DNA from: Arenibacter nanhaiticus
Lineage (GTDB): Bacteria > Bacteroidota > Bacteroidia > Flavobacteriales > Flavobacteriaceae
NCBI RefSeq assembly: GCF_900141935.1
Contig: NZ_FQYX01000012.1
Location: 1 to 64,000 of the forward strand
Reading direction: 5' to 3'
Length of the DNA: 64,000 bases
Shown: positions 1 to 9,113 of the stretch, in pieces
Layout: each line of letters opens with the position of its first letter
Position numbering within the stretch: position 1 is the stretch's first letter
Program-made: the position numbers and the translations under genes
Notes under the pieces: generated by a model
Told to the model about the DNA's origin: nothing
Databases searched by the model: none
Seen by the model: the letters and a program-made list of their open reading frames with translations, nothing else

Positions 1-977
1 CCTGCTCCGTTGGGCGTAATATCTACCGTATAGGTATTCCCATCGACCGCGATAAAATTGGACGACGTTGCATTGCTTAGCACCACATCCCCTAATTCAA
101 AGCCAACAACATCCTCGCTAAATTCCAGCGTCACATTAAAAGCTGCGGTGGTATTCACGCTCGCCGGAGCGCCTTGAATAAGCACTGTGGGTGGTTCCGT
201 ATCCGCAGTTAATGTAGTTATGTTAGCCGTATTACTTAAGCCCGAAGTATTACCAGCAGCATCACTTGCCGAAATCGTAAAATTATAGGTAGTATTTTCT
301 GTTAAACCAGTAACGTTAAAATTGGACGCTCCAGAGGTAGTTCCTATAATCCCACCGTTTTGGAATACATTATAACTAGTGACTCCTATATTATCTGTGG
401 ATGCCGTCCAAGATAAATCGGTGGTCGTAGTAGTTGTACCGCTAGCCGTTAAATTCGATGGAGCAGTAGGGGGAGTATTATCTTGAACGGAAATAGAAAC
501 GTTATCTATTAACACCTGACTTCCTACTTGACCTCCATTATAAGGAGCTGTATATACCCTTATCATTGGGTTGGTTGAAGCAGCCGTTAAATTCCATGTA
601 TACTGAGACCAATTATTTCCAACTATTGGGGTTGTAGAAAACCCTGTAAATCCTGTCCAATTAGCAAATGCAGGTTGAAAACTTAAATTTCCCTCTCTAG
701 CCCATATACTAATTGTATACACTTGTCCAACAATAGCGGTAAAGGTATAATTCATATCACGGGTATTCCCCGTGCTCCCTGTAGAGGTGGCACTGAGTGA
801 GAAATTTCCTTGAAATGGATTTACATTGCTTGATGTTATATCGGCATTCCCCGTCCATCCCGTGGTTGCATTGGCTTCATTTAAAATGGAGGCTGCATTT
901 GCCTGTGTATGTAAATTTTGTCCTTTCACACTTAGCCCCAATACTATCATAAAACACAGTAGTAGTTTTTTTTTCAT
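1..977 (-). CDS. Secreted modular protein (carbohydrate-binding-like, Fn3, bacterial Ig-like), C-terminus outside window
   Basis: This reading frame is open from the ATG at 977 through base 1, about 325 codons, so the C-terminus lies off the left edge. It begins with a signal peptide (MKKKLLLCFMIVLGL, cleavage near VKGQ). A jelly-roll-like region of roughly 140 residues follows (YTISIWAREG, FQPAFANWTG), resembling CBM4/9-type carbohydrate-binding modules. Next come a fibronectin type III domain (residues about 170-255, starting PPTAPSNLTASG) and the start of a bacterial Ig-like module (PPTVLIQGAPASVNTTA). The first 250 residues are closely similar to the next gene, so the two are tandem paralogues. 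The Ig-like part uses visibly more GC-rich codons than the rest. Substrate is unknown; a role in surface or secreted polysaccharide binding is inference. Confidence 0.8.
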   Translation of the reverse strand, partial: MKKKLLLCFMIVLGLSVKGQNLHTQANAASILNEANATTGWTGNADITSSNVNPFQGNFSLSATSTGSTGNTRDMNYTFTAIVGQVYTISIWAREGNLSFQPAFANWTGFTGFSTTPIVGNNWSQYTWNLTAASTNPMIRVYTAPYNGGQVGSQVLIDNVSISVQDNTPPTAPSNLTASGTTTTTTDLSWTASTDNIGVTSYNVFQNGGIIGTTSGASNFNVTGLTENTTYNFTISASDAAGNTSGLSNTANITTLTADTEPPTVLIQGAPASVNTTAAFNVTLEFSEDVVGFELGDVVLSNATSSNFIAVDGNTYTVDITPNGA

Positions 978-1394
978 ATCATACCACATTTTAAAAAATT
1001 ATCATTCATCAAAAAGTTAACGGGGGAGGATTAACTAAGATAAACCGCTTATAATCCATTCTGAAGTAATCTCTTTGAAACGCAAGAATTTCCTTCATAC
1101 CACATTCCAAATACCTCTTAACCTAAAATAGTTCAGAAAAAGCTCAAAACTGATTGCAATAAGTACATGATCCTTTTGAAAGTTTACCGAGTTATATTTC
1201 TAACTCCTTGATTCAATTATATTCCTATCGGATATTAATTAATTCTTCAATACTTGGAATGCTATTCCTAGTTTATTTTATAGGCGGTTAAAAGACAATT
1301 TTTTAATGATATAATGCCTTCAGCTAAATTCCCTGAGTTCAAAATCCAATCTATTGTCTGGATTTGAATCCTTTAATAGGCCTGAACCATTTTT
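978..1394. other. Intergenic, AT-rich
   Basis: This 417-base stretch lies between the tandem paralogues. I see no convincing gene, RNA or hairpin terminator. It must carry the promoter of the upstream-edge gene, but no exact TAnnTTTG box was recognised on the minus strand. Confidence 0.5.
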
Positions 1395-2609
1395 TTAATC
1401 CTTTTTAAATAACCTCATGTTTTTTAATTCTTCATCCAATTGGTTGATCCGTTTTTCTTGTTGAATGGTATAAAGGGTAAGTTCTTCTATTTTAAGCAGT
1501 AATCTAGATACCATGTCTCCTAAAACAACTCCGTTTTCTTCCATTTCCTTGGAACTCGGAATATTTAGCAGATACCCTCTTTCTATAATTTGGAGTTCTA
1601 CTTCTTCCAAGGATGGCAATCTATAGTCTTTTTTAAAAATATAATCTGGCCAATTTGTCTGGAGGGCTACTTTTACTTCTTCTGCAATTATGCTACCGGC
1701 TACCGCCAATCGATGTCCTTGGGTATTGGTAGTACCTATACCCACATTTCTGTTGGCAAATAAATCCCTTGCCCTCCAATCTACGGTAAATAAATTGGCA
1801 TTCATAGAAGTATAATCAGTAGCTCCGCCCCCTCCTGATTCAGTAGTAACGTTGACGGTATTTCCAGAAGCGGAGGTATTTCCGGCGGCATCTCTAGCCC
1901 GAGCCGTAAAAGCATAAGAAGTACTAGGATTCAATCCTGTAACATTGAAAAAGGTATTGGTCGGAGATCCGACTTGCGTTCCATTTTGAAAAATAGTATA
2001 CCCGGTAACCCCGACATTATCCGTTGAGGCATTCCAATTTAAGTTCGTTGAAGTTGCCGTTGTGCCTGAAGCGGACAAAGATGTTACTGCCGAAGGAGGC
2101 TGATTGTCTCCCCCACCACCTGCCGCCGTAATGGAAACACTGTCAAAAAACACCGAATCCCCTGTACTTCCTCCACTACTCGGACTCGTGTATATTCTAA
2201 TAATAGGTGAGGTACTCGAGGCTGTCAAAGTCCAAGTATATTGTGTCCAATTAAGACTATTGATTATAGTAGTGGAAAATCCAGTTAAGCCGGCCCAATT
2301 GGCAAAGGCAGGTTGAAAATTTTGGGTTCCAGCCCTAGCCCAAATACTGATCGTATAGGCCTGTCCCACAGTAGCGGCAAATGTATAAGCACATTCCCGC
2401 CCATTACTTGCCGTAGAAGCAGCATTGATAGAAAAAGTTCCTAGAAATGGATTGTTGGTACTCGAGATAATATTGGCATTCCCTGTCCAACCGGTTATAG
2501 AATTAGCCTCATTATCAATTGAAGCTGCATTGGCCTGATTATGTAGATTTTGACCTGTCAATCCAAGACCAAAACATAAAAGCCCCAAAAAGAGTATTAG
2601 CGATTTCAT
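1395..2609 (-). CDS. Secreted protein: carbohydrate-binding-like domain, Fn3, tail-fibre-like C-terminus
   Basis: This 404-residue protein has a signal peptide (MKSLILFLGLLCFGLGLTGQ). A CBM4/9-like jelly-roll region covers residues about 25-165 (YTISIWARAG, FQPAFANWAG). One fibronectin type III domain spans about 172-258 (PPSAVTSLSASG to GNTVNVTTE). A Gly-rich linker leads to a C-terminal segment from about 270 containing NVGIGTTNTQGHRLAVAGSI. That motif is common in Bacteroidota tail-fibre-like proteins related to the region before S74-type chaperone domains. The last 60 residues are a predicted coiled coil (LLLKIEELTLYTIQQEKRIN). No type IX sorting domain is evident. It is a paralogue of the gene at 1-977 but ends differently, as if a shared N-terminal cassette was joined to another tail. 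Function is not known; adhesion or glycan binding is inference. Confidence 0.8.
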   Translation of the reverse strand: MKSLILFLGLLCFGLGLTGQNLHNQANAASIDNEANSITGWTGNANIISSTNNPFLGTFSINAASTASNGRECAYTFAATVGQAYTISIWARAGTQNFQPAFANWAGLTGFSTTIINSLNWTQYTWTLTASSTSPIIRIYTSPSSGGSTGDSVFFDSVSITAAGGGGDNQPPSAVTSLSASGTTATSTNLNWNASTDNVGVTGYTIFQNGTQVGSPTNTFFNVTGLNPSTSYAFTARARDAAGNTSASGNTVNVTTESGGGGATDYTSMNANLFTVDWRARDLFANRNVGIGTTNTQGHRLAVAGSIIAEEVKVALQTNWPDYIFKKDYRLPSLEEVELQIIERGYLLNIPSSKEMEENGVVLGDMVSRLLLKIEELTLYTIQQEKRINQLDEELKNMRLFKKD

Positions 2610-3371
2610 ATCCCATAGTGTTTATTATAGTTAAAATTGAACAACAAAACTGGGGGAAATACAACTCTATTGAAGATAACCAAATTCTACAGTGATGTCA
2701 ATATTCTTCTATGAAAAGCATAAAAACCCTTTGAAATAGCTAGAAAAAAAAAGTGATAAAATAGTTGTCCCTTTTGGAGTTAAACCAACTACCTATAAGA
2801 TTATAACCAATTGAATTGCAATATTTTTACAAAAACTAAAATTCAATTTTACATTTATAAAAATAGCATATTATAAGTATTACACACATTATAATTATGC
2901 ACCTTCTTTGTCTAAAATAAAACTAGAAATTCACGATCTCATATAAAATTTGATAAAATGCCCTTTGTAGAAATCGAAAAGTCAAAAATCGTCCTATATC
3001 TTTTACCCTTTATCGATTAAACAGATTGTATTTACCGATAGTAACTATCAATTAGTAATTTTAATATACCTAAGTTCTGTCATCAATAGTATAACCCCTA
3101 AGAGTACAGTTTATAAACAATAATTGAAATTGAGAGGATCAGCGATAATTACAAGAATATATACCCCTAAGTAATTGTGGAACAATTAAACATTTCGGTT
3201 AATTCAAAATTTATTGATAGGCTATTTGTTTAATACCTAAGACTTGTGTCTTTATAACTTTTAGTTACCAATTTTCTATTTTTTTTCTATGATATTGAAT
3301 AAAATGTAATCTTAAAGATGATTTTTTGAATGTTTAAAGGAGGACCGTTTTACAAACCAAATCACACCGCT
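2610..3371. other. Long AT-rich intergenic region
   Basis: About 760 bases separate the divergent genes at 2609 and 3372. No gene was seen. The motif (A)CCCCTAAG or its shorter form ACCTAAG recurs near 3067, 3095, 3166 and 3234, and again just before the gene at 4569. I could not assign an exact promoter or an RNA. A purine-rich AAAGGAGG occurs at about 3337-3344, roughly 28 bases before the likely start codon, which is too far to act as a normal ribosome binding site. Confidence 0.4.
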
Positions 3372-4442
3372 ATGAAAACCAACAATATACTTTTTACTTG
3401 TGCCGGCAGAAGGAACTACCTCATAAACTATTTTAAGGATGCCTTAAACGGCAATGGTATGGTCATAGCTATTGACAATCAGACCAATGCTCCTGCTTTA
3501 ATAGATGCTGATTTGGCCATTCAGGTATCCGATATTTATTCGGACACCTATCTAGAAGAATTAAAATTTATTTGCAGCAAACATAAGGTCACCGCCCTAA
3601 TCCCGCTAAATGATTTAGAACTCCCTATGCTCGCTAAACAAAGATCCGAGATTGAAGAAACTGGAGTCAAGGTAATTGTCTCAAATCAATCCGTTATAGA
3701 TGTTTGTTTTGATAAGTGGAAGACTTTTCAGTTTTTGAATGATCATAAATTACTTACCCCTAAAACCTATATTGACTTTAATACAGTTGCTGAAAATATA
3801 AAAAACAAGGAATTAGAATTCCCCCTAGTTTTAAAACCCCGCTGGGGAAGTGCATCCATTGGTATCGAAATTGTAGAAAATATGGAGGAATTGGATTGCG
3901 CTTATCGTTTGCTCAAAATAAAATTATCACGATCTATTTTAAATAAAGCCAGCGAGGATGCTATTGAAAGCGCCATCCTGATTCAGGAAAAAATAGACGG
4001 AATAGAATATGGCATGGATATTTTAAATGATTTTGAAGGAAACTATTACAATACCTTTGCCAGAGAAAAACTATCTATGAGAGCTGGGGAAACAGACAAA
4101 GCTATGTCTGTAATAAACCCTAAATTAAGTGACATTGGAAAGACAATTGCTCGGAATTTAAAACACATAGGAAATATGGATTGCGATGTTTTTGTGGTAG
4201 GCGAAAAAGTATATGTTTTGGAATTGAATCCAAGATTTGGGGGAGGTTATCCTTTTTCACACGAAGCCGGAGTTAATACGGCAGCCATTTATATTGAATG
4301 GTTTAACGGTAATAAGGATGTAGCACACCTTAATAATTATGAAGAAAATATTTCTTTCGCAAAATGTGATGTTTTAAAAAAAATTCCAAACTCAAACGAT
4401 CAACCAACATCCATAAATTCTTATGTCATAAAAGAGTATTAA
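3372..4442 (+). CDS. ATP-grasp enzyme, carbamoyl-phosphate-synthase-like
   Basis: This is an ATP-grasp ligase of about 356 residues. From the ATG at 3372 the protein starts MKTNNILFTCAGRRNYLI, a Rossmann-like preATP-grasp fold. The in-frame ATG at 3330 would add 14 unlikely residues. ATP-grasp features visible are PLVLKPRWGSASIGI (phosphate-binding lysine and Gly-rich loop), the IQEKIDGIEYGMDI strand, and the metal-binding end VLELNPRFGGGYPFSHEAG. The family joins a carboxylate to an amine or thiol using ATP; relatives often sit in surface polysaccharide or small-peptide clusters. The following gene is a FemAB-like aminoacyl transferase, so the pair may modify a cell-surface polymer or a small molecule with amino acids. 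Substrate cannot be told from sequence. Confidence 0.8.
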   Translation: MKTNNILFTCAGRRNYLINYFKDALNGNGMVIAIDNQTNAPALIDADLAIQVSDIYSDTYLEELKFICSKHKVTALIPLNDLELPMLAKQRSEIEETGVKVIVSNQSVIDVCFDKWKTFQFLNDHKLLTPKTYIDFNTVAENIKNKELEFPLVLKPRWGSASIGIEIVENMEELDCAYRLLKIKLSRSILNKASEDAIESAILIQEKIDGIEYGMDILNDFEGNYYNTFAREKLSMRAGETDKAMSVINPKLSDIGKTIARNLKHIGNMDCDVFVVGEKVYVLELNPRFGGGYPFSHEAGVNTAAIYIEWFNGNKDVAHLNNYEENISFAKCDVLKKIPNSNDQPTSINSYVIKEY

Positions 4443-4568
4443 TTTCTTATCTTTTCATAGAAAAAACAAGATAACCAATTAAGATACAGTTTTTTAAAAT
4501 CAATTATTTACTGGTTTTTAGACTAACTATTCTTTTTTTTAGTAAATTTAAAAATACCCCCCTAAGAA

Positions 4569-5663
4569 ATGGCTATTATTCTTTTTGAAACCGGAGTTAA
4601 GGACGTTGCTCTAGAAGTATATCATTTGAATACTTTAGGTGACGAGGACAAGTATAATGATTTTTTAAAATTACTCCCTCCACACCCACTATACAAAAAG
4701 GAAATTCTCTTGTTCGGAAAATCACCCAATGAAGAGTTAAAGTATTTCGTATTCATTTATCAAAATACCGTAGTTGCATTAATGCCTTTTTTCCTTAGAA
4801 AAGTGATCATTAATGAAATAGATACAGGTTTTATGGATGTAAGTTCTCCTTATGGGTACTCTGGTCCCTTATATGCAGAAAACACTAGGGAAGAAGTTGT
4901 ACAAAAGTTCTGGAAAAAAATAGATAAATGGTACAACAACAATAATATTGTTTCCGAGTTTATCCGATTTAATATGCAACACAATTGGAAAGGTTACAAC
5001 GGGGAAGTAAATGCCACCCTATCCAATGTTTGCGGCAGCATTATCACGGAAAAGGAACAATGGAAAAACTTTAAGCCAAAAGTCCGAAATAATATCAGAA
5101 AATCACAAGAATATAATTTAACCAGTTCCATTTATCATAAAAATATCACTGCCGATGTTATAAAACAGTTTCACGCTATTTATGTCCATACAATGAGAAG
5201 GAATAAGGCAGCTCCTCACTTTTTCTATGAATTAGACTATTTTATAAACTTAATCAACACTAATTCGGATATTTGTGCTCTTATCCTTATCTACAAAGAA
5301 AACAAAGCTATTTCTGCTGAGTTACTATTATTGTCAGACAATACCGTTCATTCCTTTTTAGGTGGTACCGAAGCTGACTTTTTTCATACTCGCCCAAACG
5401 ATTTCCTTAAATATGAAGTGCTTAATTGGGCCCGTAAAAATGGTTTCGTCCATTATTTCCTTGGCGGAGGAAGGGAAGACGGCGATAGTTTGTACCATTA
5501 TAAAAAAGAATTCTTCCCAAAGGATAAGGACAGGATTTTTTATACCGGAAGAAAAATAGTCGATAAGGACATATACGATACTCTTGTAGCCCACAACCCT
5601 TTTTGTACGGGCTGTACTGTTTCTAATTATTTTCCGAAATACAATTGTAGACGCCCCTGCTGA
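4569..5663 (+). CDS. FemAB-like GNAT-fold acyl/aminoacyl transferase
   Basis: This 364-residue protein shows the double-GNAT layout of the FemAB/FemX family, which adds amino acids from aminoacyl-tRNA to lipid II, and of relatives used in exopolysaccharide synthesis. Visible hallmarks are WKNFKPKVRNNIRKSQEY (the conserved basic K-R-N-R segment), a central GNAT core (ICALILIYKENKAISAELLL), and the late FLKYEVLNWARKNGFVHYFLGGG segment with its DSLYHYKKEFFP motif. The start ATG follows AT-rich DNA with CCCCCCTAAG. The C-terminus is unusually Cys-rich (about five Cys in the last 20 residues). It lies 126 bases after the ATP-grasp gene on the same strand and may be co-expressed with it. A true peptidoglycan role is less likely than modification of another polymer, but this is inference. 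Confidence 0.78.
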   Translation: MAIILFETGVKDVALEVYHLNTLGDEDKYNDFLKLLPPHPLYKKEILLFGKSPNEELKYFVFIYQNTVVALMPFFLRKVIINEIDTGFMDVSSPYGYSGPLYAENTREEVVQKFWKKIDKWYNNNNIVSEFIRFNMQHNWKGYNGEVNATLSNVCGSIITEKEQWKNFKPKVRNNIRKSQEYNLTSSIYHKNITADVIKQFHAIYVHTMRRNKAAPHFFYELDYFINLINTNSDICALILIYKENKAISAELLLLSDNTVHSFLGGTEADFFHTRPNDFLKYEVLNWARKNGFVHYFLGGGREDGDSLYHYKKEFFPKDKDRIFYTGRKIVDKDIYDTLVAHNPFCTGCTVSNYFPKYNCRRPC

Positions 5664-5698
5664 ATCAATTAGTTAAAGCCTGTCCATCATTTCTGTTT

Positions 5699-5778
5699 GG
5701 GCGTTCCCTCCTTCGTCGGGCGGGCCCTTAGCTATATCCCTTGCGATGCTGCGGGGATGTCGCCGCGGTCCCTAACGC
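5699..5778 (+). repeat. 80-bp GC-rich dispersed element, copy A
   Basis: The element starts GGGCGTTCCC and ends GGTCCCTAACGC, followed by seven A. It is one of three copies, all exactly 80 bp (others at 49020 and 57940). It is far richer in GC than its surroundings and carries short terminal inverted GCGTT/AACGC. It lies between convergent genes. Differences from the other copies are limited to a few internal positions. Confidence 0.9.
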
Positions 5779-5969
5779 AAAAAAACATCTCCGCAGTAAA
5801 ACTTAGAGCCTTACAATAGACTTAAAATTTATAGATTATAGACCGTAATGTGGTTCATAGCCCCGGCTATAATCTGTCCTTTAAAAAAAGTAGATAGTTT
5901 CATTAAACCTTAATTCCTAAGATATTCCCTATTTCTTCTAATTTATCTCCTCTTCTTTTTTCTAAGATC

Positions 5970-6016
5970 TATTCCTAAATCAAGACACAGTATTCAAGAC
6001 ACAGTATTTAGGAATA
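5970..6016. repeat. Inverted arms enclosing two tandem 14-mers
   Basis: An 11-base arm (TATTCCTAAAT, 5970-5980) is repeated inverted at 6006-6016. Between them are two perfect tandem copies of CAAGACACAGTATT (5981-5994 and 5995-6008), the second overlapping the right arm. No function is known. It could fold as a hairpin with a large loop. Confidence 0.7.
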
Positions 6017-6053
6017 AACAACCTGCTTAATCTTGCAGTTAATAAACGTCTAA

Positions 6054-6093
6054 AATAATAAAGCCGTGAGTTGCAACCCACGGCTTTATTATT
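6054..6093 (-). terminator. Strong hairpin terminator after the OmpA-family gene
   Basis: Perfect 15-bp arms (AATAATAAAGCCGTG at 6054-6068 and its complement at 6079-6093) surround a 10-base loop. It lies 22 bases past the stop codon of the OmpA-family gene and ends in T-rich sequence on that strand. Its symmetry lets it work for the convergent plus-strand side too. Confidence 0.85.
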
Positions 6094-6115
6094 TCTTAAG
6101 ACCTATTTTAGCTAC

Positions 6116-7285
6116 TTAAAATTTTATCACTTTAAAATCTGATCTTCTATTTACTCTATGCTGTGCTTCTGAACAACGAATGTTATCGTCACAATCATTT
6201 AAAAGATGTTGTTCTCCATGTGCTTCAGAAGTAATTCTCTCAGCACTTACGCCTTGGCGAACTAAATAGGCTACAGTCTTTTTAGCCCTACTCTGAGATA
6301 ACTTTTGGTTATATGTAGATTCTCCTCTGGAGTCAGTATGAGCATTAACCTGAATACTTAGATTCGGGTTTGTTTCCATTAACGAAGCTACTTTTCTTAG
6401 GGCCGCTCTAGATTTAGAGTTTAAATAAGAAGAGTTAAAGCCAAATTGGATGTCTCCATATCCCTTTATAGTTTCTTCAAACTGTTTTCTTTTTGCTTCT
6501 TCAGCATCTCTTTTCGCTTTCTCTTCCGCTGCTAAACGTGCCTTTTCCTTTTCCAAGGCCAATCTTTCTGCCAATAGCCTTGCTTCCTCCTCGGCTTTTT
6601 TAGCTGCAATGGAATCGGCTTTTCTCTGATTTTCCTTTTCGAAGGCTTCTATCAAAGCTAATTTCTCTAATCCTCTTTTAGATAGATCCTTTTTCGCGCC
6701 AAATCGGTAAACAACACCAGCAGAGTGTTGTAAGTGATTTCCTTTAGCTTTGTCCATTGCAAATTTTCCAGAAGAACTAAGGTCTAATCCCCATCGGTCA
6801 GAAAACCAAGTTCTAAATCCAATCACAGCGTTATAAGTTCCCATATCCACATTATTGGCTTCCGTATATCCAACTCCGGCACCTACATATGGGTCAAACC
6901 AAGCTGTTTCACCAATAATCTTGTTTAAGTCGTAGCTTAATCTAGCATCAACAGAAAAATAATCGGTTTCTATAGTGTTTACAGCGCCATCAATTATTTT
7001 TCCTACCTTATATTTATTGTAGGCTCCAATGGCTTCAATACCCAATCCGCTTTCAAAATACCTTCCAATACTTACTCTGGAAGGATAAGCCAATGCATTC
7101 CAATTGTCCTCAACATCGAATAATCCCTCGAAACTTCGAGATCCGGAATCATCTACAAAATTATATCCCAATCCTACCATCCAGGAACTTTTTACGATAC
7201 TATCTTTTTGGGACAATTGTAAATCCTGAGCGTAAATCGCATTAGTAATTACAAGTACAAATAGCAATAATTTAATTCTACTCAT
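6116..7285 (-). CDS. OmpA-family outer membrane protein
   Basis: This 389-residue protein starts with a signal peptide (MSRIKLLLFVLVITNAIYA). An eight-stranded beta-barrel-like region covers about residues 35-195. A long charged, Ala/Glu/Lys-rich helix (about 210-270, AEEEARLLAERLALEKEK) comes next. The C-terminal OmpA peptidoglycan-binding domain includes NPNLSIQVNAHTDSRGE, YNQKLSQSRAKK and RITSEAHGE. The protein probably anchors the outer membrane to peptidoglycan through the C-terminal domain. A candidate promoter sits 23-56 bases upstream of the start and a strong terminator lies just downstream, so it is a single-gene unit. Confidence 0.9.
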   Translation of the reverse strand: MSRIKLLLFVLVITNAIYAQDLQLSQKDSIVKSSWMVGLGYNFVDDSGSRSFEGLFDVEDNWNALAYPSRVSIGRYFESGLGIEAIGAYNKYKVGKIIDGAVNTIETDYFSVDARLSYDLNKIIGETAWFDPYVGAGVGYTEANNVDMGTYNAVIGFRTWFSDRWGLDLSSSGKFAMDKAKGNHLQHSAGVVYRFGAKKDLSKRGLEKLALIEAFEKENQRKADSIAAKKAEEEARLLAERLALEKEKARLAAEEKAKRDAEEAKRKQFEETIKGYGDIQFGFNSSYLNSKSRAALRKVASLMETNPNLSIQVNAHTDSRGESTYNQKLSQSRAKKTVAYLVRQGVSAERITSEAHGEQHLLNDCDDNIRCSEAQHRVNRRSDFKVIKF

Positions 7286-7307
7286 TTTCTTTATAAGTTT
7301 ATTTCAC

Positions 7308-7341
7308 AAAATTAACGAACTAAATTAACACTAAAGCACAA
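7308..7341 (-). promoter_or_regulatory. Bacteroidota-type promoter for the OmpA-family gene
   Basis: On the minus strand a TAATTTTG box (plus-strand 7308-7315) matches TAnnTTTG. A TTG (plus-strand CAA at 7339-7341) lies 23 bases upstream of it. The arrangement fits the -33/-7 promoter of Bacteroidota. Motif match only. Confidence 0.55.
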
Positions 7342-7413
7342 TGTTTCCAAATAATACCACACTGTTGTGTGGTTTCATCGACAATGCACATATAAATAAG
7401 TTGAAATACATTC

Positions 7414-7878
7414 CTACAACCCTTTAACCAATATTTCCTTGCCAGAATCCTTCAATTTATAAATACAAAATGCACTTGTAGAAATGGCATTAGTATCTAC
7501 TAATTCGGGAACAATCTTTTCTTTAATTCCTAATTTAATCAAACTATCATTTTCGGAGATAAAAAATAGTTCTGGAGGTCTTGTATCGCTTCCAAGTCCA
7601 GAAAAATATGCTACCACAATGTCTTTATCAAAATCGATTTCAGGAATTGGTAAGCCTGGTTTTCTGGTTTTGTTAATTTGGAGAAATAATTTCTTTAGGG
7701 CACCTAAATCTTCAATGACCCGAAATTCTTGAAATTCAATACCGCTATGACTATCATGTACTATTAATTCAAGTGAAATTGATTTCGAGGGATCTTGTTC
7801 CATTTTTTCAGTATTGATTTCCTTTAAAATAGTACATGAAGTAAAAAAAATAAAGAAAAAACACATCCCCCTTTTCAT
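7414..7878 (-). CDS. Small putative lipoprotein, possibly PrcB-like
   Basis: This 154-residue protein has a short hydrophobic leader ending in a lipobox-like FFTSC, so it is probably a lipoprotein. The rest contains a beta-rich region (IDFDKDIVVAYFSGLGSDTRPPELFFI, then IVPELVDTNAISTSAFCIYKL). This pattern is reminiscent of the PrcB C-terminal (protease complex subunit) family. The similarity is judged by eye and weak. It stands alone between the OmpA-family gene and bshA, both on the same strand. No specific role can be assigned. Confidence 0.6.
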   Translation of the reverse strand: MKRGMCFFFIFFTSCTILKEINTEKMEQDPSKSISLELIVHDSHSGIEFQEFRVIEDLGALKKLFLQINKTRKPGLPIPEIDFDKDIVVAYFSGLGSDTRPPELFFISENDSLIKLGIKEKIVPELVDTNAISTSAFCIYKLKDSGKEILVKGL

Positions 7879-7970
7879 CTGTAGCTATTTATGGTTATTT
7901 ATTGGTCATACGTAACTCGCATATCTTCATTATTGCGACCAGTTTTCGGTCATGCTGATTTCATTAAATA

Positions 7971-9113
7971 TTATTGAAAGTTCTTATTCATGGCCAAATA
8001 GGCTTTTTCGTAGACGGCTTCGTACAGTGGTAATACCTTTAATATATCAAATTCCAAGGCTGCCTTTTGGGCATTTATTTTAAATTCTTCCAGCACTACA
8101 TCATCCTTTAATATTTTCAGTGCATTTTCTGCCATCTCCTCTACATTTCCTATATCGCTTAAATATCCGGTAACCCCGTGTAAATTAACCTCTGGAATAC
8201 CACCAGCATTACTGGAAATCACGGGTACCTTATTAATCATTGCTTCCAAGGCGGCTAATCCAAAACTTTCGGTTTGGGAGGGCAAAAGAAAAAGGTCTGA
8301 AAAACATAATATTCTATCTATTTCATTGCTATTTCCTAAAAACATTACCTTATTGGAAATCCCTAATTCTTCACATAAACGTTCGGCTCCCTCCTTTTCT
8401 GGCCCCTCGCCTACCATGATAAGTTTTGCTGGAATTTGTTTTTGAATATTATTGAAAATCTGGATTACATCTGGGATACGTTTAACCTTTCTAAAGTTAC
8501 TGATATGTGTTATAATCCTTTCTTCATCCGTAGCCATTAAGGAACGCTGACAATCTGTAAACGTTGGATTGCATTTCCTTTTATCGATAAAATTAGGAAT
8601 CACTTCAATATCCTTCTTAATATTAAACAACTCCAAGGTACTCTGCTTCAAATTTTCGGAAACAGAGGTCACAACATCGGAATTATTAATACTAAAAGTT
8701 ACGGCCGGTTTGTAAAAGGGATGTTTCCCTACCAAGGTTATATCTGTCCCGTGTAAGGTTGTAATCATTGGGATGATGATCCCTTCCTCTTCCAACATTT
8801 TCTTTGCCATATACCCCGCATAGGCATGTGGTATCGCATAATGTACGTGTAAAAGTTCTATCCCGTGCAACTTTATGGTATCTACCAATTTACTGGACAA
8901 TGCCAGTTCGTAGGGCTGATATTGAAACAAAGGATATTCTGGAACATTTACCTCGTGAAAGTAAATTTTATTGCTTAGCAACTCCAATCGGACCGGTTGA
9001 CGGTAGGTTATAAAATGTACTTCATGCCCTCTATTCGCAAGAGCAATTCCTAATTCCGTGGCCACTACACCACTACCTCCAAAGGTCGGATAACAAACTA
9101 TAGCTATTTTCAT
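7971..9113 (-). CDS. bshA: N-acetyl-alpha-D-glucosaminyl L-malate synthase BshA
   Basis: This 380-residue GT-B glycosyltransferase (family GT4) joins UDP-GlcNAc to L-malate, the first step of bacillithiol synthesis in the cytoplasm. Its N-terminus MKIAIVCYPTFGGSGVVATELG and the segment HVHYAIPHAYAGYMAKKML are typical of BshA. The nucleotide-sugar site shows EGPEKEGAE and the EX7E motif in TESFGLAALEAM. Length matches the family. The other bsh genes are not in this window. A TAAATTTG box on the coding strand ends only six bases before the start codon, so the message may have a very short leader or none. Bacillithiol would support thiol and metal homeostasis, but no link to the distant NO cluster is shown. 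Confidence 0.93.
   Translation of the reverse strand: MKIAIVCYPTFGGSGVVATELGIALANRGHEVHFITYRQPVRLELLSNKIYFHEVNVPEYPLFQYQPYELALSSKLVDTIKLHGIELLHVHYAIPHAYAGYMAKKMLEEEGIIIPMITTLHGTDITLVGKHPFYKPAVTFSINNSDVVTSVSENLKQSTLELFNIKKDIEVIPNFIDKRKCNPTFTDCQRSLMATDEERIITHISNFRKVKRIPDVIQIFNNIQKQIPAKLIMVGEGPEKEGAERLCEELGISNKVMFLGNSNEIDRILCFSDLFLLPSQTESFGLAALEAMINKVPVISSNAGGIPEVNLHGVTGYLSDIGNVEEMAENALKILKDDVVLEEFKINAQKAALEFDILKVLPLYEAVYEKAYLAMNKNFQ

Noticed and set aside
5650-5659. ACGCCCC inside the end of the FemAB-like gene, similar to a repeat end
   Set aside because: Only a few bases match the 80-bp element and it lies within coding sequence; chance.
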